Below, in pieces: positions 7,084 through 14,282 of a stretch of DNA of 24,178 bases (its first letter is position 1; every line of letters begins with the position of its first letter). The DNA is from Aliicoccus sp041838435 (GTDB lineage Bacteria; Bacillota; Bacilli; Staphylococcales; Salinicoccaceae). Position numbers and translations under genes: made by a program. Location: assembly GCA_041838435.1 (NCBI GenBank), contig JBGYPO010000040.1, positions 1-24,178 of the forward strand, given 5' to 3'. The notes beneath the pieces are model-generated. The model made no database searches and was not told where the DNA came from. It saw only the letters and a list, made by a program, of their open reading frames with translations.

Positions 7084-8373
7084 ATGAAAGAATTTTTTCA
7101 GCTTGAGAGTCGTGGGACCAATGTTCGCACAGAGATAATTGCCGGGGTAACGACGTTCTTAACTATGGCGTACATCGTTGTTGTGAACCCTGCAATTTTA
7201 TCTGCAGCCGGGGTGCCGTTTGATCAAGTATTTATGGCAACAATTATTGCAGCAGTAGTCGGAACACTAATCATGGCGCTGTTTGCAAACTATCCAATCG
7301 CCATCGCGCCCGGGATGGGGATGAATGCATACTTCGTCACTGTCGTGCTCAACCAGGGCATCAGTTACCAGACGGTCTTTGCCGCTGTGTTCTTTGCCGG
7401 TGTATTATTTATATTACTCACGTTCACACCGCTAAGAAAGTCATTAATCGCAGCAATACCGCAGACATTAAAAGTCGGTATTACGGTCGGGATAGGTTTG
7501 TTCATCGCATTTTTAGGACTCCGCATGTCAGGAATTATCGTGCAGAATCCAGAAACGTTTGTGTCATTTGGTGATATCACAGAACCGGTCACGCTCTTAT
7601 CTATCGTCGGGTTGTTCATCACACTCATCTTAGTTGCGCGCAACGTGAAGGGTGCATTGTTCTTCGGGATGCTCATCACAGCAATTATCGGTTACTTTGC
7701 GAGCATGCTTGAAATCACAGGCGTGGTCTCATTGCCGGCTATGCCGGTATTCTGGGATCTCGACATAATGGGTGTCTTTGAACAGTCACTTTATACAGTT
7801 ATCTTCGCATTCCTGCTCGTGACAATTTTTGATACGACAGGTACGACGATTGGTGTTGCTGAACAGGCGGGTCTCATGAAAGACGGCAAGCTGAAAAACG
7901 CGAATGCGGCACTTCAAGCGGACGCGATATCGACAACAGTTGGTGCGACATTTGGTACGACGCCAACAACGGCATACATAGAGTCGACGGCAGGCGTGCA
8001 GGCGGGTGGTCGAACGGGACTTACAACTCTCGTCGTTGCAATTTTATTTATAGGGACAATCTTTTTTACCCCTATTGTTGAAACAATTGCGGCGTTGCCG
8101 GCAATCACTGCACCGACATTAATCATAGTGGGTAGCTTTATGATGGCGGGCCTCGAACGCGTAAAATGGAAGCAATTCGATGAAGCATTCCCGGCATTTA
8201 TCGTCATTATTTCTATGCCGCTTACGTCAAGCATCGCAACGGGTATTGCACTCGGATTCATTACATATCCATTATTAAAATTATTTAGCGGTAAGGGTAA
8301 AGAAGTGCACCCGCTCATCTATATATTCGGCATTATTTTTGTATTACAATTAATATTTTTCCCAGGTCATTAA
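7084..8373 (+). CDS. NCS2 family purine permease, AzgA type (guanine/hypoxanthine permease, PbuO/PbuG-like)
   Basis: A 429-residue polytopic membrane protein that imports purine bases by proton symport. The N-terminus (NVRTEIIAGVTTFLTMAYIV, residues 14-33) and the segment NYPIAIAPGMGMNAYF (about 78-93) are the AzgA-subfamily signatures, and IFDTTGTTIGVAEQAGLMK plus GTTPTTAYIESTAGVQAGGR mark the substrate-binding halves. The pattern is closest, from memory, to Bacillus PbuO. The length is normal and the frame is intact. It has an AAAGGGAGA binding site and a clear terminator immediately downstream, so it is monocistronic. No purine aptamer is visible upstream, unlike many Bacillales purine transporters. 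Guanine, hypoxanthine or adenine preference cannot be read from sequence alone. Confidence 0.92.
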   Translation: MKEFFQLESRGTNVRTEIIAGVTTFLTMAYIVVVNPAILSAAGVPFDQVFMATIIAAVVGTLIMALFANYPIAIAPGMGMNAYFVTVVLNQGISYQTVFAAVFFAGVLFILLTFTPLRKSLIAAIPQTLKVGITVGIGLFIAFLGLRMSGIIVQNPETFVSFGDITEPVTLLSIVGLFITLILVARNVKGALFFGMLITAIIGYFASMLEITGVVSLPAMPVFWDLDIMGVFEQSLYTVIFAFLLVTIFDTTGTTIGVAEQAGLMKDGKLKNANAALQADAISTTVGATFGTTPTTAYIESTAGVQAGGRTGLTTLVVAILFIGTIFFTPIVETIAALPAITAPTLIIVGSFMMAGLERVKWKQFDEAFPAFIVIISMPLTSSIATGIALGFITYPLLKLFSGKGKEVHPLIYIFGIIFVLQLIFFPGH

Positions 8374-8378
8374 TATCA

Positions 8379-8408
8379 AACACCCAAAATATTTGGGTGT
8401 TTTTATTT
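8379..8408 (+). terminator. intrinsic terminator of the NCS2 permease gene
   Basis: Arms AACACCCAAA (8379-8388) and TTTGGGTGTT (8392-8401) form a 10-bp perfect stem with a 3-nt loop, followed by a T-rich tail. Confidence 0.92.
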
Positions 8409-8477
8409 TGATTGTACCTTACAAATATTAGCGGATTCGTATACCATGGAAGTAAGAACTGATAAAGGGAGTCTCTC

Positions 8478-10226
8478 ATGAAAAAATTGCTCATCGCAAT
8501 ATTGTTATCTGTCGCTATTGGAAGTGTTCATGTCGCAAAGGCCGAAGAAGTGTTACCCTCAGGCATTCCGAAGGCAGAAATAGGAGACGCGATTGAAAGT
8601 TATGTAAACGCACATGAAGAGACAACAGCTGGTATGGCTGTATCGGTGTTTGATCTTGACGGTGTAATTTATGAGAATTATTATGGGTTTGCAGATAGAG
8701 AAGACGATATACCCGTTGATGAAACAACTGTCTTTGAATGGGGATCAGCCAGTAAAATCCTTGTATGGGTTGCTGTGATGCAACTCTATGAAGAAGGCTT
8801 AATCGAATTTGATGAAAATATATTAACATATTTACCGGATGACTATTTAGAAGATTTTACATATGACACTGAGATTACAATGATGCATTTGTTTAATCAC
8901 GAAGCGGGGTTCCAAGATTTCATTTCTGGGTTATTTTATCCGCAAGGGACTGAGTTAGAGTCACTTAGAGATGCAATAAAAAACAAGCAACCGATACAAA
9001 TCTATGAACCCGGGACTGTCCATGGCTATTCTAATTGGAGTACAGCACTCGCTGCCGTCATCGTTGAAGAAGTATCGGGCATGTCGTTTTCAGATTATGT
9101 AAACGAACATATCATGTCGCCGCTTAATATGGGAAGTACAGCTTTGCTACCAGACTTATCAGATAATGAATCTGTTCAAGACGCTCGCCAGGATGTCGCA
9201 ACATACTCAACAGGTGGCGCACGGTTAGACGGTTTAGATTTTATGATTGAACTGTATCCGGCAGGTATGGCGACAAGCACGCTTGAAGATTTCAGAACGT
9301 TCGGTATGGCGCTCTTAACGGATGGAGATACGCAATTATTCAATGATGTAGAAACCCACAATCAAATGCTCGAGCCAACGAAATATTATGGCGACACTGA
9401 TATCGGGTTAAATTACCATGGTATGTGGAGCCGGATGTATGCAGTTGAAACAATTGGACATGGAGGCAGTACAGCAGGGTTTTCATCGAATTTTTTATTT
9501 GATCCTGTAAATAATATTGGTGTTGTCGTCATGACAAATCAACAAAATGAAAGTATTTATAACTATGAGATGATGGAGCTGGTGTTCGGCAAGCTTGAAG
9601 ATTCTGAACTTGTAGAATACATACCAGAACCTGTGCCCGGCATCTTTAAATCGATGAGAACAATTTCAGAAGGTCCATTTAAACTGTATGAATTAACGAG
9701 CTATCGGGCGAATGGGCAAGGGGACATTACAGATTTTTGGATGCATGTAGAAGGCGCGGAAGGTTCAATCATCGAACAGACCCAGTGGAATCTTGTTGAA
9801 GTTCCAACTTCAGAAGTGATATTTTTGGTTGTTGTCATCGGATCATTGCTGATAGGGTTTGTGTATTCAATCATCACTTTAGTTACCCATATCGTGCAGT
9901 TGATAAGAAAGCGTAAGAAATTTTTTAATAGTGGTTTAAGAATAATAAATATGAGTGCGGCCTTATTGCAAATACTTGTGCTGATTAATTTGTTGCTGTT
10001 TGCAGTCGGTGTGATTTCATTTTTACCTGGCAATCAAATCGTCATCTTTTTTGTCATCTTCATCATACTCGCTATATTGTTGTTAGTGACAGGTATATTA
10101 TTACTCATTAAAAATATTAAAGATAAACATAAAAGACACTGGATTTACTTTATCACAGTATACTTTGCACTCATGACAGTGTTCTTTATCTTCCATTATA
10201 ACTTGTATATGTTTTGGGCAGTGTAG
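8478..10226 (+). CDS. secreted/membrane-anchored serine hydrolase, beta-lactamase/PBP4*-like, with four C-terminal membrane helices
   Basis: A 582-residue protein of the beta-lactamase-related serine hydrolase family (Pfam Beta-lactamase). A signal peptide occupies residues 1-22, with an AKA cleavage motif. The extracellular catalytic domain (about 30-375) holds all three motifs: SxxK as SASK (S90, K93), YxN as YSN (184-186) and HGG (328-330). A linker leads to four membrane helices at about 446-475, 488-516, 520-545 and 555-580, an arrangement seen in some Bacillales esterase/PBP-like proteins. Candidate roles are D-amino-acid esterase or peptidase work on the cell wall, or hydrolysis of an extracellular ester; true beta-lactamase activity is unlikely. 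The ATG follows AAAGGGAG. It stands alone between a terminator and a pseudogene. Confidence 0.88.
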   Translation: MKKLLIAILLSVAIGSVHVAKAEEVLPSGIPKAEIGDAIESYVNAHEETTAGMAVSVFDLDGVIYENYYGFADREDDIPVDETTVFEWGSASKILVWVAVMQLYEEGLIEFDENILTYLPDDYLEDFTYDTEITMMHLFNHEAGFQDFISGLFYPQGTELESLRDAIKNKQPIQIYEPGTVHGYSNWSTALAAVIVEEVSGMSFSDYVNEHIMSPLNMGSTALLPDLSDNESVQDARQDVATYSTGGARLDGLDFMIELYPAGMATSTLEDFRTFGMALLTDGDTQLFNDVETHNQMLEPTKYYGDTDIGLNYHGMWSRMYAVETIGHGGSTAGFSSNFLFDPVNNIGVVVMTNQQNESIYNYEMMELVFGKLEDSELVEYIPEPVPGIFKSMRTISEGPFKLYELTSYRANGQGDITDFWMHVEGAEGSIIEQTQWNLVEVPTSEVIFLVVVIGSLLIGFVYSIITLVTHIVQLIRKRKKFFNSGLRIINMSAALLQILVLINLLLFAVGVISFLPGNQIVIFFVIFIILAILLLVTGILLLIKNIKDKHKRHWIYFITVYFALMTVFFIFHYNLYMFWAV

Positions 10227-10254
10227 GTTTTAAATCGCTGTTAAGCTTATTAAA

Positions 10255-10511
10255 CTATAATTTTTCCCAGTCTATATCATCGATACTGGTGAATCCACTA
10301 TCATCTGTTTCTATTTTCCTTACTATGCTCATCACGCCTGTTTGTTCTAAAAAAAAGTTTCATTAAGGCTGAACCAATGTTCCTGGCCGACTAATATTGC
10401 CTTAGCATTACTTATATTATCTTGAATAGTTAATGCTTCATGATCTTGAATGACGTGTTGGATCAATTTATAAAGCTCTTTTTTTGCTCTGTTTAATTGA
10501 ATTATTCTCAT
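10255..10511 (-). pseudogene. frameshifted Phd/YefM-type antitoxin gene, no toxin partner
   Basis: From the ATG at 10511-10509 (good AGGTGA site upstream) a 54-codon frame runs to a TAG at 10349-10347, right after a run of eight T on the coding strand (10349-10356). Adding one T to the run restores an 85-residue protein ending at 10255. The joined C-terminus reads FFLEQTGVMSIVRK followed by DDSGFTSIDDIDWEKL, the tail typical of Phd/YefM antitoxins of RelE/ParE-type systems. Such antitoxins bind DNA and neutralise an mRNA interferase or gyrase poison. No toxin frame lies downstream, where the serine hydrolase ends on the other strand. It may be a decayed orphan, a slippage-controlled gene or a sequencing error in the homopolymer; the truncated 54-residue form would lack the toxin-binding tail. 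Confidence 0.7.
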
Positions 10512-10575
10512 ATGAGGTCACCTCGCATTTATTTAAAATAACCAGAAGACTTTAGTGTATTGGAACTTAAATGTC

Positions 10576-10604
10576 TTGATAAATATTGAATAAAGTAGTA
10601 TATT
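10576..10604 (+). promoter_or_regulatory. promoter of the antisense antitoxin RNA
   Basis: TTGATA (10576-10581) and TATATT (10599-10604) are 17 bp apart, each 5 of 6 to the SigA consensus. The start site expected near 10611 falls exactly before the hairpin that opens the antisense RNA. Confidence 0.7.
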
Positions 10605-10610
10605 AAGTAT

Positions 10611-10638
10611 GAAAAAGGACGTGCGCTAACACGTCCTT
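10611..10638 (-). terminator. terminator of the type I toxin mRNA
   Basis: On the minus strand AAGGACGTG (10638-10630) and CACGTCCTT (10623-10615) pair perfectly over a 6-nt loop and are followed by T residues (10616-10612). The same dyad forms the 5' hairpin of the antisense RNA. Confidence 0.8.
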
Positions 10639-10684
10639 GAAGGTCCGTTGTAAAGACGGTAACTAGCCTTTTGGTTTAAAGCAT

Positions 10685-10728
10685 ATAACCATCCAAGCCG
10701 GTTAAAGCATGTGGATGGTTATTTTTTA
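10685..10728 (+). terminator. terminator of the antisense antitoxin RNA
   Basis: ATAACCATCCA (10685-10695) and TGGATGGTTAT (10712-10722) form an 11-bp stem around a 16-nt loop, followed by a run of six T (10722-10727). It lies on the complement of the toxin stop codon, so the two transcripts overlap tail to tail. Confidence 0.85.
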
Positions 10729-10799
10729 TTGTCTTCTTTGAGTGCGATGATTAACATTCCAAATGCAATGGCAATCATCAATGCCTCATAGACAGTCAT
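10719..10799 (-). CDS. type I toxin, putative holin-like toxin (Hol_Tox / Fst-like) peptide
   Basis: A 26-residue peptide beginning MTVYEALMIAIAFGML and ending ALKEDNKK. One hydrophobic helix (about residues 5-19) with a charged C-terminal tail is the hallmark of the putative holin-like toxin family in Firmicutes; these peptides insert in the membrane and are silenced by an antisense RNA. The ATG at 10799 follows AGGAAGG and begins one base after the stop of a 12-residue leader ORF, so translation may be coupled to it. The convergent antisense RNA at 10611-10728 covers the 3' end. It is the typical short toxin that gene callers miss. Family identity is strong; toxicity is inferred. Confidence 0.88.
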   Translation of the reverse strand: MTVYEALMIAIAFGMLIIALKEDNKK

Positions 10800-10800
10800 G

Positions 10801-10839
10801 TCATTTCCTTCCTGGAGATAACACCACCAAACAATTCAT
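10801..10839 (-). CDS. leader peptide of the type I toxin mRNA
   Basis: ATG at 10839 opens a 12-codon frame, MNCLVVLSPGRK, ending in TGA at 10803-10801; the toxin ATG follows after one base. The leader has a much stronger ribosome binding site (AGGAGGTGAT, 10846-10853 core) than the toxin. A ribosome finishing the leader would reach the toxin start, which suggests translational coupling. No homology is claimed for the peptide. Confidence 0.5.
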   Translation of the reverse strand: MNCLVVLSPGRK

Positions 10840-10853
10840 AGGTATCACCTCCT
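10814..10853 (-). promoter_or_regulatory. hairpin covering the leader ribosome binding site in the toxin mRNA
   Basis: GGAGGTGATACC (10852-10841) can pair with GGTGTTATCTCC (10825-10814) over 12 positions using three G.U pairs, burying the AGGAGG site and the leader ATG in the loop. This resembles the hidden ribosome binding site of Fst-type toxin mRNAs. Confidence 0.5.
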
Positions 10854-10894
10854 AATAGAGGCTAGCCACCATCCTTACACTTACCTACAATATT

Positions 10895-10900
10895 ATTATA
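10895..10900 (-). promoter_or_regulatory. -10 element of the toxin promoter
   Basis: A perfect TATAAT lies on the minus strand at 10900-10895, which would start the toxin mRNA near 10888. I see no good -35 at 16-18 bp, so the promoter is only half supported. Confidence 0.4.
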
Positions 10901-10974
10901 CTTAAAAGCGAATGTACGTTCTATTATTTATAGGTTTTCTTAAACACTATATTTCTGCCTTTAGCACAGCATAA

Positions 10975-11409
10975 TCACTTCAAATCAAACTGCAAAACAT
11001 TCTCGCCTTCTTCAACTTCTCCTGTTTCATAAAAACCGGCTTTCTTATAAATGTATGTTGCACGCTCGTTTTCCGGCACGACGTACAGATAAATGAAGTC
11101 GTAATTCTCATGGTACGTGGGATCATTCATGACAAGTTTCAGACTCTCCTTACCGTATCCTTTGTTCTGATGTCCTTCTGCGATCATCATACGCAGGATA
11201 CCGAGTCCGCCTTCTTTATATTCTTTTTCCAACATAATGAACCCGACCAACGTGTCGTCATTATAAATCGCATACGGCATCATATCGCCTTTAGATAACC
11301 ACGCTTCAGCTAGAGAATACACATTCTCTGCAACAAAGTCCGTGTCCGGCAACTTCATATCAATCACATCATAAAAATTTTCTTCATCAATTGTTTTAAA
11401 CTGTATCAT
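10975..11409 (-). CDS. GNAT family N-acetyltransferase (polyamine acetyltransferase-like)
   Basis: A 144-residue acetyl-CoA-dependent N-acetyltransferase. The acetyl-CoA loop is visible as EGHQNKGYGKESL (Q81, G84, G86), preceded by the beta4 strand LGILRMMI and followed by the C-terminal IYLYVVPENERATYIYKKAGFYETG motif of the family. The sequence style recalls diamine/spermidine acetyltransferases such as BltD, but the substrate is not determined by these motifs. Its ATG overlaps the TGA of the upstream gene by four bases (ATGA), so the two are translationally coupled. It is transcribed toward the type I toxin locus; no clear terminator separates them. Confidence 0.88.
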   Translation of the reverse strand: MIQFKTIDEENFYDVIDMKLPDTDFVAENVYSLAEAWLSKGDMMPYAIYNDDTLVGFIMLEKEYKEGGLGILRMMIAEGHQNKGYGKESLKLVMNDPTYHENYDFIYLYVVPENERATYIYKKAGFYETGEVEEGENVLQFDLK

Positions 11410-11915
11410 GAATCAACACTCCTTATGTGCTGTTTTAAAAACTCAATCTTCTCAAAATCTTTGCTGTTATTATTGTCATTTCGATAACCATCTTTTGCTG
11501 ATGCTTCATACAATTTCAAAAATTGATTAGGACTGAGGATAAAAAACTCAGCACCATCAATAGTTTCTTTCTTCAATTCATTGAGAGGCACACCAGCAAA
11601 TTCTGGCAGTGTATCAATACAGCCGAATTCCACAGATATCGTATCTTTCTTAAATTCATGTTCATGTTTGTTGATTAAACTGTATCCTACTGCCTCCATC
11701 ACACGTTCAATTTCTTCAAAATTATAAATGCGATCTTCGTCAGGTGCTTCCCATCCAAGCGGGTTTCCAGGCACATGAATATCCAGGTCATTCGGGTTCC
11801 AGGATTCATCCGTTGCATATTCCAATCCGACCGATCCCATTAATGCTGGCGTGATTTTTATCTTGTTCAGCAGCTTCGTAATCTCTAAAAATTCTTTTAA
11901 GAGTATATGATACAT
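11406..11915 (-). CDS. nucleotidyltransferase-fold protein of unknown function
   Basis: A 169-residue protein. Residues 25-46 read LMGSVGLEYATDESWNPNDLD, a Gly-Ser followed by DxD (G27, S28, D43, D45), the active-site layout of the Pol-beta nucleotidyltransferase superfamily. A third acidic residue could be in ISVEFGCID (around 93-101). The C-terminal part (FFILSPNQFLKLYEASAKDG, then a KDFEKIEFLKQH helix) resembles the helical tail of minimal nucleotidyltransferase-like proteins. Relatives in staphylococci are, to my memory, often given unreliable names. It overlaps the GNAT gene by four bases, so the two products may act together. Weak spacing of the ribosome site leaves the exact start slightly open. 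Confidence 0.6.
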   Translation of the reverse strand: MYHILLKEFLEITKLLNKIKITPALMGSVGLEYATDESWNPNDLDIHVPGNPLGWEAPDEDRIYNFEEIERVMEAVGYSLINKHEHEFKKDTISVEFGCIDTLPEFAGVPLNELKKETIDGAEFFILSPNQFLKLYEASAKDGYRNDNNNSKDFEKIEFLKQHIRSVDS

Positions 11916-12017
11916 GGCATCGCCTCGTTTCTATGTCGTTAATTATACAGGAATTGGTTAAAATTAATTCACGCTTTTGAATATTGATGAAATAGGTTAT
12001 CATTATTTTATATACAG

Positions 12018-12195
12018 ATGAACGGGGGGGTTGATATTGATCCTAGATAGTGCCGAACGTATTCGATTTGTCTTGATAATACGTGGCAAATTTTCGGTTG
12101 TTTTCAAAAATTGGCGGAGTCTGTCCATTTTTAACGAACACAATATCTAGGGGAATATCAGCACTATATTCCTCTAACTTTCGGAGGAAACAAAA
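12018..12195 (+). promoter_or_regulatory. structured leader of the ABC-F gene (probable attenuator)
   Basis: The 280-bp gap before the ABC-F gene holds a leader full of pairings. CCTAGATA (12042-12049) pairs with TATCTAGG (12144-12151); the overlapping ATAGTGC (12047-12053) instead pairs with GCACTAT (12161-12167). GCC-ACGTATT pairs with AATACGT-GGC (12052-12063 with 12078-12087). An A-rich/T-rich hairpin (12106-12114 with 12125-12132) ends in TTTTT like a weak terminator. TAGGGGAATAT (12148-12158) pairs with ATATTCCTCTA (12166-12176), and the same CCTC could pair with the GGAGG of the ribosome site (12183-12187). Two small ORFs lie within. Such layouts are known for antibiotic-induced ABC-F genes; here it is inference. 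Confidence 0.6.
12037..12150 (+). CDS. possible leader ORF (uORF) of the ABC-F gene
   Basis: A TTG at 12037 lies six bases after a run of seven G (12024-12030) that could serve as a ribosome binding site. The frame stays open for 37 codons, across all the leader hairpins, and stops at TAG 12148-12150, inside the last hairpin before the ABC-F start. A competing, shorter ORF begins at ATG 12018 (MNGGVDIDPR, stop 12050) but has no binding site of its own. Either could act as the ribosome sensor of an attenuator. Translation is unproven. Confidence 0.3.
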   Translation: MILDSAERIRFVLIIRGKFSVVFKNWRSLSIFNEHNI

Positions 12196-13815
12196 ATGAA
12201 TATATTAAATGTGGCACAAGTCTCAAAATCTTTCACCGGTGATATGATTTTTGAAGATATTAAGTTTGATTTAAACGATAAAGAGCGCATCGGTTTAATA
12301 GGCAGGAACGGCGAAGGTAAGACGACATTGTTTAAACTGATTGCAGGAGAAGAGCGTCCTGACAGTGGGTTTATCAACTTAAAGAAAGATGCCGAGGTCG
12401 GTTTATTGAGCCAGATTCCAAGCTTTAACGACGAGATAAAAGTCTACGATTGCTTAGACAGCGTATTCTCTAAAATAAATAACATGGAACAATCTATGAG
12501 AAAATTAGAGAATGATATGACTGAAAAACCGGATGAATTAGATAAGATACTAAATCACTATGCACGTCTTCAAACAGAATATGAGACGTTAGGCGGTTAT
12601 GAGAAAGACAGCAAAATCAACTTCGTGATGAATGGTTTAAAAATTAATCATTTAAAAACACAGGAATGGCACTTGCTCTCAGGTGGTGAACGGACAAAGG
12701 TTGGTCTGGCAATGCTGTTGCTTAAGTCCCCGGAGTTATTGCTGCTCGATGAACCGACGAATCACTTGGATATATCGAGTATCAACTGGTTAACGCAGTT
12801 TATTTTAAATTACAAAGGTGCTGTGATGATCATCTCACATGACCGTTACTTCTTAGATGAGACAGTCGATAAAATATTTGAAATCGATCAGCAGAAACTA
12901 CATGTCTATCATGGGAACTATTCGCATTTTATCCGTGAGAAAGAAGATAGAATTTTAAGTGAGTATGAGGCGTATAAAACACAGCAAAAGAAAATTCAAA
13001 AGATGAAAGCTCAAATTAAACAATTAAAAATATGGGCAAATCAAGCTGTGCCGCCAAATGATGCGATGCACAGACGTGCTAAAAGTATGGAGAAGGCGCT
13101 TGCCCGCATTGAGGTAAAACAAAAACCGATTCTTGAAGCCAGGAAGATGCAGCTTGAGATGGAGAGCACTGATAAGTCAGCGAAAGATATATTTATATTT
13201 GATAACATTGCGAAAATATATGATGATATTTTATTTGAAGATGTGAATATAGAAATATATCGCAATGAACGCGTGGCAATCATCGGTGATAACGGCAGTG
13301 GGAAGAGTACGCTGCTTAAAATAATGCTTGATGAAATACAGCCGGACCTGGGGACATTGAAACGTGCCGATAACATTAAGATTGGGTACCTGGCACAGCA
13401 TCACTTCAATAATGAAAGCGACACGGTGCTACAGGCTTATAGAGAATATGCAAACGTCATTGAAGGAGAAGCAAGAAATCATTTGGCGGGCTATTTGTTT
13501 TATGGATATGACGTGTATAAGAAGGTTAAAGATCTAAGCGGTGGCGAGAAGATGCGCCTGCGCTGGGCACAGATTGTAACGAATGACTTTAATGTTCTGA
13601 TTTTAGATGAACCGACGAATCACCTCGATATCGATTCGAAGGAAATACTTGAAGACGCACTTGCTAAATTTACCGGAACAATTATTGCCGTATCACACGA
13701 CCGCTATTTTCTTGATAAATTTTTTCATAAAACCTACTGGATAGAAGATGGATATGTGACACATTACAATGGGAATTACAGTTATGCGAAAGATAAAAAG
13801 GAGGAGAACGCATGA
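12196..13815 (+). CDS. ABC-F family ATPase (ribosome-associated; possible ribosomal protection factor)
   Basis: A 539-residue cytosolic protein with two ATP-binding domains and no membrane part. Domain 1: Walker A GRNGEGKT (36-43), signature LSGGERTK (161-168), Walker B LLLLDEP (181-187). Domain 2: Walker A GDNGSGKS (364-371), signature LSGGEKMR (447-454), Walker B LILDEP (468-473). The charged interdomain linker (about 240-325, with MHRRAKSMEKALARIE) is the P-site tRNA-interaction motif of ABC-F proteins, which bind the ribosomal E site. Length fits both housekeeping ABC-F proteins and antibiotic-resistance types such as Sal/Vga; sequence alone does not decide, but the long structured leader favours translation-stress induction. 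GGAGGAAAC precedes the ATG; the stop overlaps the VOC gene by four bases. Confidence 0.9.
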   Translation: MNILNVAQVSKSFTGDMIFEDIKFDLNDKERIGLIGRNGEGKTTLFKLIAGEERPDSGFINLKKDAEVGLLSQIPSFNDEIKVYDCLDSVFSKINNMEQSMRKLENDMTEKPDELDKILNHYARLQTEYETLGGYEKDSKINFVMNGLKINHLKTQEWHLLSGGERTKVGLAMLLLKSPELLLLDEPTNHLDISSINWLTQFILNYKGAVMIISHDRYFLDETVDKIFEIDQQKLHVYHGNYSHFIREKEDRILSEYEAYKTQQKKIQKMKAQIKQLKIWANQAVPPNDAMHRRAKSMEKALARIEVKQKPILEARKMQLEMESTDKSAKDIFIFDNIAKIYDDILFEDVNIEIYRNERVAIIGDNGSGKSTLLKIMLDEIQPDLGTLKRADNIKIGYLAQHHFNNESDTVLQAYREYANVIEGEARNHLAGYLFYGYDVYKKVKDLSGGEKMRLRWAQIVTNDFNVLILDEPTNHLDIDSKEILEDALAKFTGTIIAVSHDRYFLDKFFHKTYWIEDGYVTHYNGNYSYAKDKKEENA

Positions 13816-14258
13816 ACCGGATTAATTTAATTGCTTTAGGTGTAAAAGATATGGCTGAGTCGTATGCATTTTACAAAGATGTGTTAGGTTTTGAGACATA
13901 TGAGACCAATCCAAATGCGCCTGTTATATTCTTTAACAACCAGGGTACAAAGCTCGAACTGTTTCCAATAGAAGAACTAGCACGTGATATTAATGCAGAA
14001 AACCCGCCGGAAATAGTAACCGGTGGATTTAACGGGATGACACTCGCGTATAATGCGAAGTCTGATGAAGAAGTGGATGCGATATTTAAGCATTTACAGA
14101 TGCATAATGTTGAAATAGTGAAAAAGCCTGAACACGTATTCTGGGGTGGATATTCAGGATACTTCAAAGATCCGAACGGTTATTACTGGGAAGTCGCAAA
14201 AGCAAACTTTAAATTTGATGACACGAATATGATCATCATTGAAGATGAGTCGAAATAA
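13812..14258 (+). CDS. VOC superfamily (glyoxalase/bleomycin resistance-like) protein
   Basis: A 148-residue protein with the two beta-alpha-beta-beta-beta repeats of the vicinal oxygen chelate fold. The first half is MNRINLIALGVKDMAESYAFYKDVLGFETY, the second runs from GMTLAYNAKSDEEVD to FKDPNGYYWEVAK, which closes with the usual DPxGxxxE element. The first-strand His metal ligand of glyoxalases is absent (INLIAL), so metal catalysis is doubtful; Glu in TKLELF and in YWEVA remain. Its ATG overlaps the ABC-F stop (ATGA) and it has its own AAGGAGGAG site, so both genes form an operon and share the attenuated leader. A drug-binding or small-molecule role is possible but unproven. Confidence 0.85.
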   Translation: MNRINLIALGVKDMAESYAFYKDVLGFETYETNPNAPVIFFNNQGTKLELFPIEELARDINAENPPEIVTGGFNGMTLAYNAKSDEEVDAIFKHLQMHNVEIVKKPEHVFWGGYSGYFKDPNGYYWEVAKANFKFDDTNMIIIEDESK

Positions 14259-14282
14259 TTATTTTAATTTGATGATTACAGT

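Larger units (their letters stand above)
10611..10728 (+). ncRNA. antisense RNA antitoxin of a type I toxin-antitoxin locus
   Basis: A predicted RNA of about 115 nt, bounded by a good promoter upstream and an intrinsic terminator at its end. It has a 5' hairpin (10615-10638), a middle segment with AACTAGCC, and the terminator stem. It is fully complementary to the 3' part of the convergent toxin mRNA, including the last codons. AACTAGCC also matches the GGCTAG that occurs in the toxin 5'-UTR (10861-10866 region), giving two pairing sites as in Fst/RNAII and TxpA/RatA-type systems. The boundaries are inferred from sequence signals, not measured. Confidence 0.7.
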
